Part shown: in pieces, positions 35,290 to 47,587 of the stretch | Position numbering within the stretch: position 1 is the stretch's first letter | Layout of the letters: every line of letters begins with the position of its first letter | Origin: Loxodes magnus | Lineage: Eukaryota; Ciliophora; Karyorelictea; Loxodida; Loxodidae | Assembly (NCBI GenBank): GCA_946699065.1 | Contig: CAMPDV010000715.1 | Location: 124,001 to 188,000 of the forward strand | Direction of reading: 5' to 3' | DNA length: 64,000 nt | The notes under the pieces: model-generated | Seen by the model: the letters and a program-made list of their open reading frames with translations, nothing else | Database searches by the model: none | Told to the model about the DNA's origin: nothing | Made by a program: the position numbers and the translations under genes

Positions 35290-36252
35290 ATGCAACATTC
35301 CTTGTAAAAAGTCTCTTAGGATCCATCCCAATTCATTTATGATTAGTAAAAAATGCTCTAAGAACTCAAAGCTATGTAATAGGAGAATTTTAAACTTTAA
35401 AGAAACGTATAAGAGCTTGAAGGAAGAATCGCATACCTAATGTCTAACACATCAATACTAAAAAATTAAAATTTCTAACCAGTCAATCTGAGAATTGAAC
35501 AAATGGAAGTCAAATTCAATCAATTAGCAGAATTGACTGAAAGCTTATTTCTAAAAAATACAACAACAAATGATCCCATGGATATGGAACCGAATATCCA
35601 ACCAGCAAAATTCTGATAGTAAAGAATAGAAAGTAATGCTGGTATTGCAGGAAATATGGTCATATTTTAAGATATTGCTGAAAATTCTTATAAAATAAAA
35701 GTTTGAAAGCTATAAGTTATGAAAATCCATAAATAATTTATACTGCACTCCAGAAGGTTTATTATAGGATATATTTTTATTAATATAGTTTTTCGAAAGT
35801 GAGCAACAAGGTCATCTTCATCAGAGGTTGGGGAAGTTAAGTACCCATAATCGACTTTATGTCTTCCTCTGCTTTGGTTTGGTCTCGATACATAAGATTC
35901 TTAGATCTTTGGTACTGGCTTAGTTTAGATTTAATTCTGGAACGAAAAAGAAATAATATTGCGAGCTTCATCAGAGGTGGGGAATTTAAGTATCCATAAT
36001 TGACACATGTCGTCCTCTGCTGTGGTGATGTAATGAGACATAATCCTGCCATGTCCTTGGTTCTCCAACAAGTATTAAAGATTACGATTATTCTTAAATT
36101 ATATCAGTATTGAACAAGGTCTACGAGTATCTGATAATTTTATCAGTAACAAACATTCTTGTCAGTATGAAACATTTTTTTTAAAGAGCTGCGCACCAAT
36201 GAGAGTGCTACGCACTCTATAATCAAATTTATTTATTTATTATTTATTTATT
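35290..36252 (+). mobile_element. ORF1-only LINE-like element with long 3' UTR and (TTTA)n tail
   Basis: From ATG 35290 the frame gives a coiled-coil protein (MLQELKAMQQENFKLQRN). After one frame change near 35610 it reaches a complete zinc knuckle CWYCRKYGHILRYC at 35637-35678. The GC-richer repeat 35786-36252 follows and ends in a (TTTA)n run. The same repeat at 1419-1936 lacks the ORF. This suggests the repeat is the element's 3' UTR, recognised by a LINE reverse transcriptase in trans. No ORF2 is present. The alternative is that a SINE simply inserted behind an ORF1 remnant. Confidence 0.65.
35786..36252 (+). repeat. Dispersed repeat, copy B (3' part of the ORF1 element)
   Basis: It matches 1419-1936 over nearly its full length, with scattered substitutions and one deletion of about 45 bp relative to copy A. 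The internal duplication (CTTCATCAGAGG...CCTCTGC) and the GAGCTGCGCACCAA block are kept. It ends in a TTTA-type tail. Confidence 0.85.
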
Positions 36253-38799
36253 TATTTTTTATTTATACAGAAAAATATGTACATAGGAAATGAACTCTTG
36301 AAAAACATCGCATTTGCTCAATAAAGAAGAATATTGAATATATTTTGAATCGAACTCGATTGAAGCAAGAAATCTTTAATTAAAAAGGGTGAACAGAGGA
36401 GTACTGCAAGATATGTATCCTAAGAAGAATCAGAAGAAGATTTAAAATAGAATAATATTTAAGATAATTTTAAAAATTTAAACTTTTTGATTAGAGGCAA
36501 ACCAAATAAAGATGACGCCTCGTAAATAAATAATGTTATGTTAAGTTATATTATCAATATATTGTAATTAATGATAGTATATGTTAATATTAAATAAAAA
36601 TCTAAGCTGATTTATTAGGTTAATCTGGTAATGTCTATCTTAGTAAAGTATGTATTTAAATATAATGTTTATATAATTATTGATTAGTTTATAAATTTTA
36701 AGATATTTTAGTTGGAATCAATAATTATAAACATTTAAATATTTAACAACATTATTTCAAATTACTATCTAATTTTACTAACTACAGATATCAAAACTAT
36801 ACAACATTTTAAATCACTAATTTCATTAACTATATTCAACAACTAATATACCAAAATATCAATCTTCAAATTACCTATTTATTCTTATACTTTAAATACT
36901 TCCCACATAAATATACTAAATATATGTGTGCACCAAAATACATACACACATTTTCAATCATCTCTACTTTTTATACATTTCCTTATAATAATTTGTAAAG
37001 AATAGAAATATAAGACACAATCTACTTAAACTAACCATTTATTTTTAATCAAATATCAGAAATATATTTTCAATTATATTAAGATTTTAAAAAGAAAAAG
37101 AAATTAAATATTTTAAAATATCTATTAAAATTAAATAGAGTTAAAGGTATAATTAAAAGATAATTTTATAAGCGATGATAAAAAATCAAGAAGAACTTAA
37201 GAAACCAAATGAGTAAAGAACTTTGACATTTTTAAACATAAACTTAAATAAAGTGATGTTTCTGAATAAAAAAGAAGCTTCATTTAATTGCAATTTTATT
37301 AAAGTGAAATAATTATAAATTTTATAGTTTTAGGTATATTAAATTATAATTAAAGACTTATTTCTTAATTAATCTCACTATAAACTGAATTTGCTATGAA
37401 ATATAAACTTATTTTATTATTTCTTATGATTTAATTAAATATCTTGTACTTACTTTAAATAAATATAAAATATTTATTCATCTTTATATAGAATACTAAT
37501 TAAAGATCTATATTTTATTCTTAAACTAATTTATTGCTAATTTCTTTAATTATTCGTTAAGTTAAAAAATTATTTCATTTTTGTTCTTCTAAAATTACTC
37601 AATGAATATCTTAAAAAAATTGAAATTTGAAATTTTATTTTTTATAATACGACAAAATAAAATTTCTAATAAATAAGAATCAACAAAATAGTAAAATTTT
37701 GACATAAAACGTTAGACTAAGATTTATTTCTTTTATTGATGTCTGAGTTTTTATAATTTATGATATTATATCAAAGTTATAGCTTTTTTATATTCAATTT
37801 TTATTAATTTATTAAAAACTATTTTTTTTATTTTTTTTTCTTATCATTATTTTTTATTTCTCTTTTTTAAATTTTTTATTATATATAATTAAAGCTTTTA
37901 TAAAGATGCTTTTATATATAAATTGTTCATTTATTTCTCTTTTTATTATAATCTCTTATTTTGGTGCTTTTGTTTTACTTTAATATATTATGTGAGCCAA
38001 TTCTTTAATGATTAAGCCTCTAATATTATTTACTATGTGTTTTAATCAGTTTAAATAATACAATTTAGTCTTTTTATTTTTTCTTTTATTTGTTATATTT
38101 ACAGCTACCTCATTCTGTAGTTTTACATCAAGCTTTCTTTTTTTGTTCTTAACTAGTATATTTATATTATAAAATGACTTATTCATATGTGAAATAAACA
38201 TATATTATTATTTATAAAGATTAGTTTTAATAATGACATTATTTAAATTTGTTTAGCAAGAATAATTAATTTAAATATACACTTACAAATATAAATATTT
38301 CACAGGATTCTAAATTCAAAAAGCTTTTAATTGTTGGAAACGGAGAAAACTTAAAAGTAAGAAGTAAAAGGTGAAAATAAAATAAGATTTATTAATAAAT
38401 GATGAGATTTAAGGCATAATAAAAAAAATGAAGTAAGTAAAATTTTAATAATGACACTATTTAATCTTAGAGAGTTCGCCGGTGTATTCCAAGATTTTGA
38501 AGAAAGTTTGTTTGAAAATTATCTGGCTTTATAAGGGTTAGAAGTTATGATTTTCGAATTTATATTCATTACTCAATGTATACTCTGTTTGCAAAAACTG
38601 ATTAGAAGTATATCTGTTATAACTATTTAAAATTTCATTCAGAAAAAGAAACATGATGAGAACTACTTTTCACAAACATTAAAAATTAATACTTCATTGA
38701 TTAAAAAAATTTACAAACATCTTTTGGCAAATAAAGTATTTATAATAATAAATATTTTAAAAACTCTTTTAGTTTAAAAATTTTAATTTAAAATTATTA
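36253..38799. other. AT-rich region without a recognised gene
   Basis: Just after the element tail a short plus-strand stretch (36300-36540) is mildly protein-like but unrecognised. The remaining roughly 2.2 kb shows only A/T-rich sequence. Confidence 0.4.
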
Positions 38800-39493
38800 A
38801 GTAACTTTTATTATGCTATGAGATTAAATCTAAACAGAATTAATTCTAACTTAAAAAATCAACGTTATTTAAAATTTTGTCTTATAGATAAAAAAAGTAA
38901 TCTTTTTTAGTAAAATTATAGAATAATTATTTTAATATTAACATTTAAAATTTATGGCTTGTAAAATTATTCAGATTATCTTTGTTTTAGATATAAATTT
39001 AGAGCTAGAATTATCATGCACTAAGTATAAATTTAAAATTATTTAAATGAAAACTTTAAATTTTTTAATAAGTAGATATTAAATTATTATATTAGGATTT
39101 TGTTTAGAATTAATGAATATCAAAATAAATAATTTTAATATCTTCAATTAAAAAATTAAATTGTTTTCTCAAATTAAAAAGTAAACCTTTTAAATTTTTA
39201 TTAGTTGATCAACAGACATTCAAAAGATCTAACTTGAAAGATTTAAATTTCTTTACTATTTAATATATTATTTTCTCTCATCTCTTTGCTAATAATTTAT
39301 AATTAATTTATTTTATGATGAAAAATAAATTTTTAATCATAATTTGCTATTTAGCAATTCTAAATTCATAAATATACATGAAAAAATTAAATATTTTCTA
39401 ACTGTCTTTTTATTAAATTTATCATCCTTACCTATAATAAATATCAAAAATAGCAAAGTCAATAAATTCTTATATTAAAAAAGTAAAGAAAAA
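38800..39493 (+). repeat. Dispersed repeat, copy 2; probable 5' UTR of the ORF1 element
   Basis: It is homologous in order and spacing to 28100-28790, and runs directly into the ATG of the ORF1 at 39494. It may contain the element's promoter. The homology is diverged and was judged by eye. Confidence 0.5.
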
Positions 39494-40335
39494 ATGGAAT
39501 AATCTATTCGCCTTTCCAAAAACCAAATTAAGAACGCAAAAAGGAAAGCTGCGAAACAAATGCAGAGACAACAACAAGAAGAAGATAAATCAAGTTCCTC
39601 CTCTGAAGGAAAAATCATAATCGGAACAATAGAATCGAATCCAGTAAAGGTATAAAAATAATCCGAAATATAAATATAGCTTGACCAAATGAAAACAATA
39701 ATACAAAATTATTAGGAAACAATTTACAACCAAGGGGAAAAAATAAGAGAACTAATGAATACTATCGAAGATTAAAATAATGAGCTTCTAATAATTAGAC
39801 GATAATTGATTTAGAATAATCTAGTCACGGAATAGTAACTATATGAATAATCTCAATCGAATTTTAAGCAAGAACAAAATATGATTATCGAAAATGTTTC
39901 TACATAAGCAAACGTTTAAGAAAAATAGAATGACTAAAAGATTAATATAGATTTAATCAAAAGAATCGATTAACTTGAAAAAAAAGTATTTCTGAAAAGA
40001 TTCAAGAAAAAACAAGGCAAACAATGCTATTATTGCAAATCAAAGTGACACTTATTACAAAATTGCGATTAGTGAAGATAAATTTAGATAAAAGAACAAT
40101 AAAGAACGTTAAGCATACTCAGCAGACTCTGAATAACCTAAACAGGGATTTACAAGAGAAAACTATTCACATAAAAGACAGAAGATCCTCTGCGGTTCCA
40201 TCCACATAAAAAAATGGCGTGGTATCCATCCACGCTAAAAAATGGTAGCAAAAACCTGGTTGAAAATCCAGGGAATGCTAAACTTTAATTACTTTTAGTT
40301 TACTATTATTATTATTATTAAAAAAGTAAAAAATG
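39494..40335 (+). mobile_element. ORF1-only LINE-like element
   Basis: From ATG 39494 the frame reads MEQSIRLSKNQIKNAKRK and then a serine/Glu patch. A long Gln-rich coiled coil follows (ELMNTIEDQNNELLIIRRQL). It ends in a zinc knuckle at 40025-40066: Cys-Tyr-Tyr-Cys-Lys-Ser-Lys-TGA-His-x4-Cys. The sister copy at 42185-42226 has TGG at that codon. After the knuckle come two GC-rich hairpins, CGTGG...CCACG near 40220 and CCTGG...CCAGG near 40258, and a (TTA)n tail at about 40305-40325. There is no ORF2. The layout equals a half-LINE with a structured 3' end. Confidence 0.75.
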
Positions 40336-40639
40336 TATAAAATAAATCTAGACTATAAATATTTTTATTTTAAATTTAGAGAGATGTAATTAAAAAATTT
40401 ATGTAGAATAAAAATGATTTAAATTATTAAACTATATCTAAATATATTTATTCTTTTTGATATAAATCTCTTAAAAATTTTGTCCATCTTTAAAATTTCC
40501 TGAAGTGAAAAAAGCAAAAATAAATTTTAAAATATTTAAAATATTACTAATTTCTCTAATACTTTTTATCTAAAATTTTTATACTTATAATGATTTTATC
40601 TTTAAAAAAATTTCAAGCCTTAGTATTAAACTTTACAAA

Positions 40640-41830
40640 TTTTTATTCCGTCCGAAAAATCTCTTGTAGTGTAAAACGCTGAGCGAAAAAAAACATTTAC
40701 ATTTTAATTCGATGTCTTAGTTAAAAAATAACTGATAGAGATTAATAATTGATTTTCTTGATATTTTATATTCAAATTATTTTAATTTTTTAACCCATAA
40801 TCTTACAAAATATTAATTTTATAAATATTTGATTATTTAAATTAAAAAAATTCGATCTCTTTAAATCAAAAATTATTTTTTATTCCATCCGAAAAATCTC
40901 ATGTACTATAAAAATTGAGCAAAAAACAAAAATAAAATTTTTGTGTTTTTTAACTGTAAAAACTATTTTACTTGTTCAATTATTATTTTAAAAATCATCT
41001 TAAAATTTTTTGTCTTATTGCAGTTCTAAAATAAATTAAAAAAAATTTTTTTTTAATCCAACTTTTTTAATCACTTCAATAATTTTTCCTTCCCAACATT
41101 AAAAAAAAATTCACTAATTCCATTTTTTCTTTTAAAAACAATCTATTCTCCTTCATATCCTTAACTTAAAAATTCTCACTCTTTAATAATTCCATCACCA
41201 CTCCCATCCCTTATCCTTTTTTACCCTTTTTTAGTTCCATTTCAATTTTTTTTGTTCAAACTTTAACACTTTTGTTCTGTCGCCACTTTTCCCTATAGTG
41301 CAAAACGTAGAGCAAAAAAAAAATATTTTATTTTCATTATTTTTATACTATATAAAAACCCTTTTTATTTAATCAGTTACTATTTTCAACCTTGATCTAT
41401 AAAATTTTTTGCATACTTTAATCAAAAAAAAACTTTACATTAAAAAAAAATTACGCTACTTAATTCAAAAAAATTTTTCTTTTTCCACTCTCTGAAATCC
41501 AAAATTCTTAAACACTTTTTTTCTTATTTGTAACTCAAAATATTTTTTCATATACAAATTTTTTATCTTCTCTAAACTTTTTAGAAAATTTTAAATTCTC
41601 AATTAAATCAACTTTTCTTTAAAAATAAATTCTTCTTTGGTTCCTTAAACTAAAAATTCTCACTCTTTAATAATTCCATCAACACTACCATCCTTTTTTA
41701 CCCTTTTTACACTTTTATATTCCACTGAAAAATTTTTTATCTTAACTTTCACACTTTTATTCCAAACGAAAAATCTCTTATAGTGCAAAACACTGAGCTA
41801 AAAAATTTTTATTTTCACAATCTTCATACA
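40640..41830 (+). repeat. Core motif repeated four times at irregular spacing
   Basis: A core of about 45 bp, with blocks CGAAAAATCTCTTGTAGTG and AAAACGCTGAGC followed by an A-run, recurs near 40645, 40890, 41275 and 41755. Diverged AT-rich sequence lies between copies. A fifth, weaker copy lies near 29020. The spacing (about 245, 385 and 480 bp) is not constant, so it is not a simple satellite. The function is unknown; it could be a repeated protein-binding or promoter-like site, or the remains of nested short elements. Confidence 0.7.
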
Positions 41831-41884
41831 TTAAAATATAAACTATTACACATCATTAAATTATTAAAAATTAAATAATTTTAT

Positions 41885-42870
41885 AATTTTATAATTTTAT
41901 TTAAATTGTTTTGTGGCGCCATTTAGTCACCACTAAAAAGAAGTTTTAAAGTTATCTTTATCTTGCTTGTTTCTAGTTCTAGGATTCTTGAGTCTTGCTC
42001 CTCTGATCTTTCATCTCCCACTATATTTTATTTTAACTCTATCTCCAAATTCTTCCAGTTCAAGGTTACTTTTCAATCTGTAGACTTCTCCATCTGTTCT
42101 ACATCAGATCTGGTTCTTGCTCTTTCTTATTCTTTGCTAGACTTGTTTTTTCCATGTAATTTCTTTTACTTTACGAAACTCACCGCAGTTCTTCCATTTG
42201 TGCCATTTACTTTTACAATAGTAGCACAGTTTCACAATCCGAGGTTTTTGATTAGTTTTCATCTTAACTTAAGGATTCTTCTCGATCTCCATCTTATCAG
42301 ATAGAATTTACTCCAATGGAATTTGCTAACTTTGGAAGCTTTTCTGACATTGTAAGATATTTTCGATCTGCTAGCTCTAGTCTTGAATCTTTTGCACTTA
42401 GGAGTTCGTCTAACTGAATTACTCTCGTTAGTAATTCCAAAGAGCGTCGAGTTCCCTCTCATAATTGGCCATTCTAAGATCAAGTGTATCTTAAATTCCA
42501 TGAGAGATCAGCTCCGTCAACTTCGTGTTTTCCTTGCGAAGCTTTTTAACCTCTACCTGGAGGTTTAGTACTACTTTTATGAGCTATTCCATGCTCATCT
42601 GGCCAGAAGGATTAAATTAAGAGACCTCCTGGTGGAGAGCAGACTTCATCTGCTTCTTCAGTTTTTCACTTGAGGTTAGGGTTTCCATATGGGCTGTCTT
42701 TAAGGTTATCTTTTGTTAATCTTGATAAATTTCAGGTTTTTATTAAGAAGAAGATTAAGGTTATTATTAAGAAGACAGAGAAGAGATAATTTCCTGCTTC
42801 CTCTCTTCCTTTTTGGCTTAGGAAGAGGTGGTATAGAAGCCTTTCCGAAACTTTATTCCATTTTCCTTTT
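41885..42870 (-). mobile_element. ORF1-only LINE-like element with 3' hairpin
   Basis: The reverse strand opens METLTSSEKLKKQMK at 42688 and has the block FNPSGQMSMEQLIKVVLNLQ, shared with the element at 4430-5345. A coiled coil follows, then the intact knuckle CYYCKSKWHKWKNC at 42185-42226 with TGG for both Trp. The 3' end has a strong hairpin, GTGGTGAC...GGCGCCAC, near 41925, and an A/T-rich repeated tail (41860-41895). Frame changes occur in the middle. No ORF2 is present. Confidence 0.72.
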
Positions 42871-43340
42871 TTATTTTAATATTAAAAATTAAATTAAATT
42901 AATAAAATTCTTTACTTATAAATAATTAGAATTACCTTTCTATCCTTTATCCAAAACATTTACTTTATCTATTTTAAAAACAATTTACTCACTAAAAAAA
43001 TTAATAAAGAACATTAACACTCTTTATACTCTTTATACTCTTATCACTCTTTTAACTATTTATACTGCCTTAACTCTAAATACTCTCATCACTCTTATCA
43101 CACTTTATACTCCCTACACTCTAAATACTCCCTGAACTCTTAAACATTCTAAATACCCTTATCACTCTAAATACTCTTATCACTCTTTATAACCAACTTT
43201 TATTAACTAATCATCCACAAACTCATATACGCTCTCTTATATAAACATATTAACTCATAAACATATTAGCATATTAACAAATATATAAATTTAAATTTAT
43301 TCATATAGAAGAAGAAATCACTTTAATAAAAATTTTAATG
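42871..43340. other. AT-rich spacer with short irregular repeats
   Basis: A run of related blocks (ACTCTTATCACTCTTTATA and variants, about 43015-43190) forms a loose tandem array just before the 8-bp satellite. No gene is seen. Confidence 0.6.
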
Positions 43341-44990
43341 AAAACATATATAAACATATAAACATATAAACATATAAACATATAAACATATAAACATATA
43401 AACATATAAACATATAAACATATAAACATATAAACATATAAACATATAAACATATAAACATATAAACATATAAACATATAAACATATAAACATATAAACA
43501 TATAAACATATAAACATATAAACATATAAACATATAAACATATAAACATATAAACATATAAACATATAAACATATAAACATATAAACATATAAACATATA
43601 AACATATAAACATATAAACATATAAACATATAAACATATAAACATATAAACATATAAACATATAAACATATAAACATATAAACATATAAACATATAAACA
43701 TATAAACATATAAACATATAAACATATAAACATATAAACATATAAACATATAAACATATAAACATATAAACATATAAACATATAAACATATAAACATATA
43801 AACATATAAACATATAAACATATAAACATATAAACATATAAACATATAAACATATAAACATATAAACATATAAACATATAAACATATAAACATATAAACA
43901 TATAAACATATAAACATATAAACATATAAACATATAAACATATAAACATATAAACATATAAACATATAAACATATAAACATATAAACATATAAACATATA
44001 AACATATAAACATATAAACATATAAACATATAAACATATAAACATATAAACATATAAACATATAAACATATAAACATATAAACATATAAACATATAAACA
44101 TATAAACATATAAACATATAAACATATAAACATATAAACATATAAACATATAAACATATAAACATATAAACATATAAACATATAAACATATAAACATATA
44201 AACATATAAACATATAAACATATAAACATATAAACATATAAACATATAAACATATAAACATATAAACATATAAACATATAAACATATAAACATATAAACA
44301 TATAAACATATAAACATATAAACATATAAACATATAAACATATAAACATATAAACATATAAACATATAAACATATAAACATATAAACATATAAACATATA
44401 AACATATAAACATATAAACATATAAACATATAAACATATAAACATATAAACATATAAACATATAAACATATAAACATATAAACATATAAACATATAAACA
44501 TATAAACATATAAACATATAAACATATAAACATATAAACATATAAACATATAAACATATAAACATATAAACATATAAACATATAAACATATAAACATATA
44601 AACATATAAACATATAAACATATAAACATATAAACATATAAACATATAAACATATAAACATATAAACATATAAACATATAAACATATAAACATATAAACA
44701 TATAAACATATAAACATATAAACATATAAACATATAAACATATAAACATATAAACATATAAACATATAAACATATAAACATATAAACATATAAACATATA
44801 AACATATAAACATATAAACATATAAACATATAAACATATAAACATATAAACATATAAACATATAAACATATAAACATATAAACATATAAACATATAAACA
44901 TATAAACATATAAACATATAAACATATAAACATATAAACATATAAACATATAAACATTTAAACATATAAACATATAAACATATAAACATT
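43341..44990. repeat. 8-bp satellite AAACATAT, about 205 units
   Basis: The unit AAACATAT repeats for about 1.65 kb almost without change. The only internal variant I see is at about 44957 (CATTTAAA), with slight irregularity at the left edge. As 8 is not a multiple of 3, all three reverse frames give the same MFICLYVY octapeptide repeat, so apparent proteins of about 550 residues are artefacts. The near-perfect homogeneity implies recent expansion or an assembly consensus. Confidence 0.97.
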
Positions 44991-45354
44991 ATTTAATTAA
45001 TAAGAGTTATTATTAAGTATTTTAGTTGTTCACTCTCACTTTTTGAAATCAGACTCCTTCATCACTACAACCTGAAATTCATACAACCTGAATTCACATT
45101 AACAAGCAAACTCACCCCCTTATTTCACAAAACATACACTCTATAACATTATCTTTAAACTCATTTGTACTAACTTATATAAATTAAAACTTAAATTACT
45201 ATCTATTTAATTAAACTGTAAAGACAAATTTACATGCTAATATTTACTCCAATTATTACATTCTAATTAAATCATCAAAACTTAAAATACCTTTAACTAA
45301 TATTGCTGAAATATATTACTATCCGAAACTTTATAAACATATGTCAAATTGTAT

Positions 45355-45735
45355 ATTACCCCCTGATCAGTTAATACTTACATTCTATGCAGTTAAGAAT
45401 ATTAAAATGCTTACATGCTATAAGTTAAGAAATATTAAAATGTTTACCTAAGTAAAGAAATATTAAAATGACTTACATCCTATAAGTTAAGAATATTAAA
45501 TTCTTACTTTCTATAAGTTAAGAATATTAAAATGCTTACCTCCTATAAGTTAAGAATATTAAATGCTTACCTAAGTTAAGAATATTAAAATGCTTACACC
45601 CTATAAGTTAAGAATATTAAAATGATTACCTCCTACAAGTTAAGAATATTAAATGCTTACCAACTATAAGTTAAGAAATATTAAAATGCTTACTCTCTAT
45701 AAGTTAAGAATATTAAATACTTACCTATTTTAAAA
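45355..45735. repeat. ~36-bp tandem array
   Basis: About ten imperfect units of AAGTTAAGAATATTAAAATG followed by CTTACCTCCTAT and variants, with units of roughly 28-38 bp. The array lies just past the stop of the TRIM-like gene. Two related units occur at the matching place beside the degenerate copy (31780-31850), so the array expanded after the two copies separated. Confidence 0.85.
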
Positions 45736-45763
45736 GTTTAGAAATTTAACGTACGTCCTTTAA

Positions 45764-47587
45764 TCAGATTATTTACCATCTGCATATATTATAAAATTAA
45801 CTCCATCTCATTTATAACTATTCCCCATCCATTATATTATAAGATTGTATAGTCTAGTTGTTCTCTAACTTCTAGCCATTCTTATAGATGTCAAATGACC
45901 ATCGGTATAAATTTTTTTATTATTCTATCATGAGATGTAGTTATCAGATAGCAGTGTCTTGCTTAACCACAAGCTTCACAGATTTATTATTTGGTGATAT
46001 TATCGATATTATGGTTTCATATTTCATTATCCTTGTTCGTAACCCATTCAGCTAAATCGTTAATTATTTCCTTTCTTCCAATAAACTTTATATCTAGTTC
46101 TCCAAATTAGATCTCTCCTATCGCAAACTCTCTATCTACTAACCCATCTCACGATTTAATGAAATATTATTATTATTAACCTCAACAAGCTCACTCAAAT
46201 CACTCTCTCTCTAACTATTTTACTCACTCAATCTATTGATTTAAACCCTTAAATTATCATTGTCCTTTCTCTAACCGTCAAGCTAGCTCTACAACTTTCT
46301 TAATTTTTGCTCTTTCTATAAATCTTGCTTTTCATACTACTACTATTAAGATATATTCCTCTTATCCTTCTCTTAAACAACCTACAACAACTCACTTATT
46401 CGCTACTTATATTAAACACCCTCACTCGATAAACTTTTTATTTACTCATTCAAACTCTTAGACTAATTTTCTAACTTATTTTTATAGTTTTAAAATTTGA
46501 AATCTTTTTACTATAAGATAGTATTCTACTACTAGATCGAACTCTTTTTTTATAATTATTGATCCTCTATTACTTTCTATTTACGAGATATTTATTCCCT
46601 CAAGTCAGTCAACACCATATCCTTATCTCTTATAACCTAAAGCAACTTTTAAATTTATTCTTTACTTTCCTTTTTTACACTCTCATATTATTTAGCCTAC
46701 AACTATAACTCCTTTCATAAATGTTATATAGTTCTCTAAAAAGATTATTTCTTTTCTCTAACTCGCAACTCTTATTCTTAACTAAATTGAACTTCCTTCA
46801 TAATTCTCTCAAAGACCTAAACTTCCATATTCTTTAAACTAAGAATAGCCTTATACTAAGAATATTTTTACTTATCCTTTATTCACTTCTCTTACAACTA
46901 TACCTCCAATTTCTCTATCTCCACTTTCTTTATCTCACATTACTATATAGTAACCTATTACATTGACCCGATACTCTTTAGTCTTTCAAATAGATTATTT
47001 TAACCCATTTCCTACCTACACTATTCACCTTAGTCCTATACTCTTATCACCACCTCCTCACATGCTTACTCTAAACTTCTCTTGATTTTATCATAGATCT
47101 ATACTATATATTTTATATTTATCGCATAATCCTCAGCCAACTACTTTTATCATTGACCCAAAACAGAAGAGTATTACTTCAACCTCTCCTTTATAGCACT
47201 CAAAGTCATTTACATATGAACTTACATAATAGGAACGATCTCCTCTTGTCTAATACATTGATGATTCTTATGAGATTCTTATTGACATTTTTCACATATT
47301 AAGGCACTGTCACTCAGACAATACAATGATAGAATCTCATTATGCTACTAACATTTACTAAGCAAGTTTTATTTGGACTCCTCTTAAAGATGTAAATCTA
47401 GTATTTCCAATTCTTCAATTGGTCTACCAGTGATAATTTTGTGATTGTTGCATATGAACTTCTATATGATTTTGTAGAAACTCTTCAAGCATTTTTCACA
47501 GATAATACATCCACAATCACATCTTCTAGGCTTTTTAAGCTCTTAGTTGAATTATTCTCCACAAGCTTTACATTAAGATGCTTGCAT
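45764..47587 (-). CDS. TRIM-like protein: RING, B-box, coiled coil, ubiquitin-like domain
   Basis: One uninterrupted frame of 608 codons runs from ATG 47587 to TGA 45766-45764. Residues about 6-50 form a RING-type finger (MQASQCKACGE; RRCDCGCIICEKCLKSF). Residues about 78-112 form a B-box (CQQHNEILSLYCLSDSALIC). A long Gln/Glu/Lys-rich coiled coil follows to about residue 520. Residues about 528-592 resemble ubiquitin (SVKLVVKQDT; FDIYKNGQKLENNQTIQSYN), matching the strand with Ile44-type spacing and the Leu-Glu-Asp-like turn. In-frame TGA gives Trp in several places (GQWQKQLAED, EKWIKDKQ, LWKELQLQ). A RING ligase with its own ubiquitin-like end is an unusual order. It is probably a cytosolic E3 ligase or scaffold. 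A broken copy lies at 31480-32850. Confidence 0.88.

Noticed and set aside
43301-44989. Three overlapping reverse-strand open frames of about 550 codons
   Set aside because: They are translations of the 8-bp satellite; the same octapeptide appears in all three frames because the period is not a multiple of three. No coding meaning.
45355-45735. Possible CRISPR-like array
   Set aside because: The units are contiguous and vary in length and sequence, with no constant repeat alternating with unique spacers; it is an AT-rich tandem array in a eukaryotic sequence.
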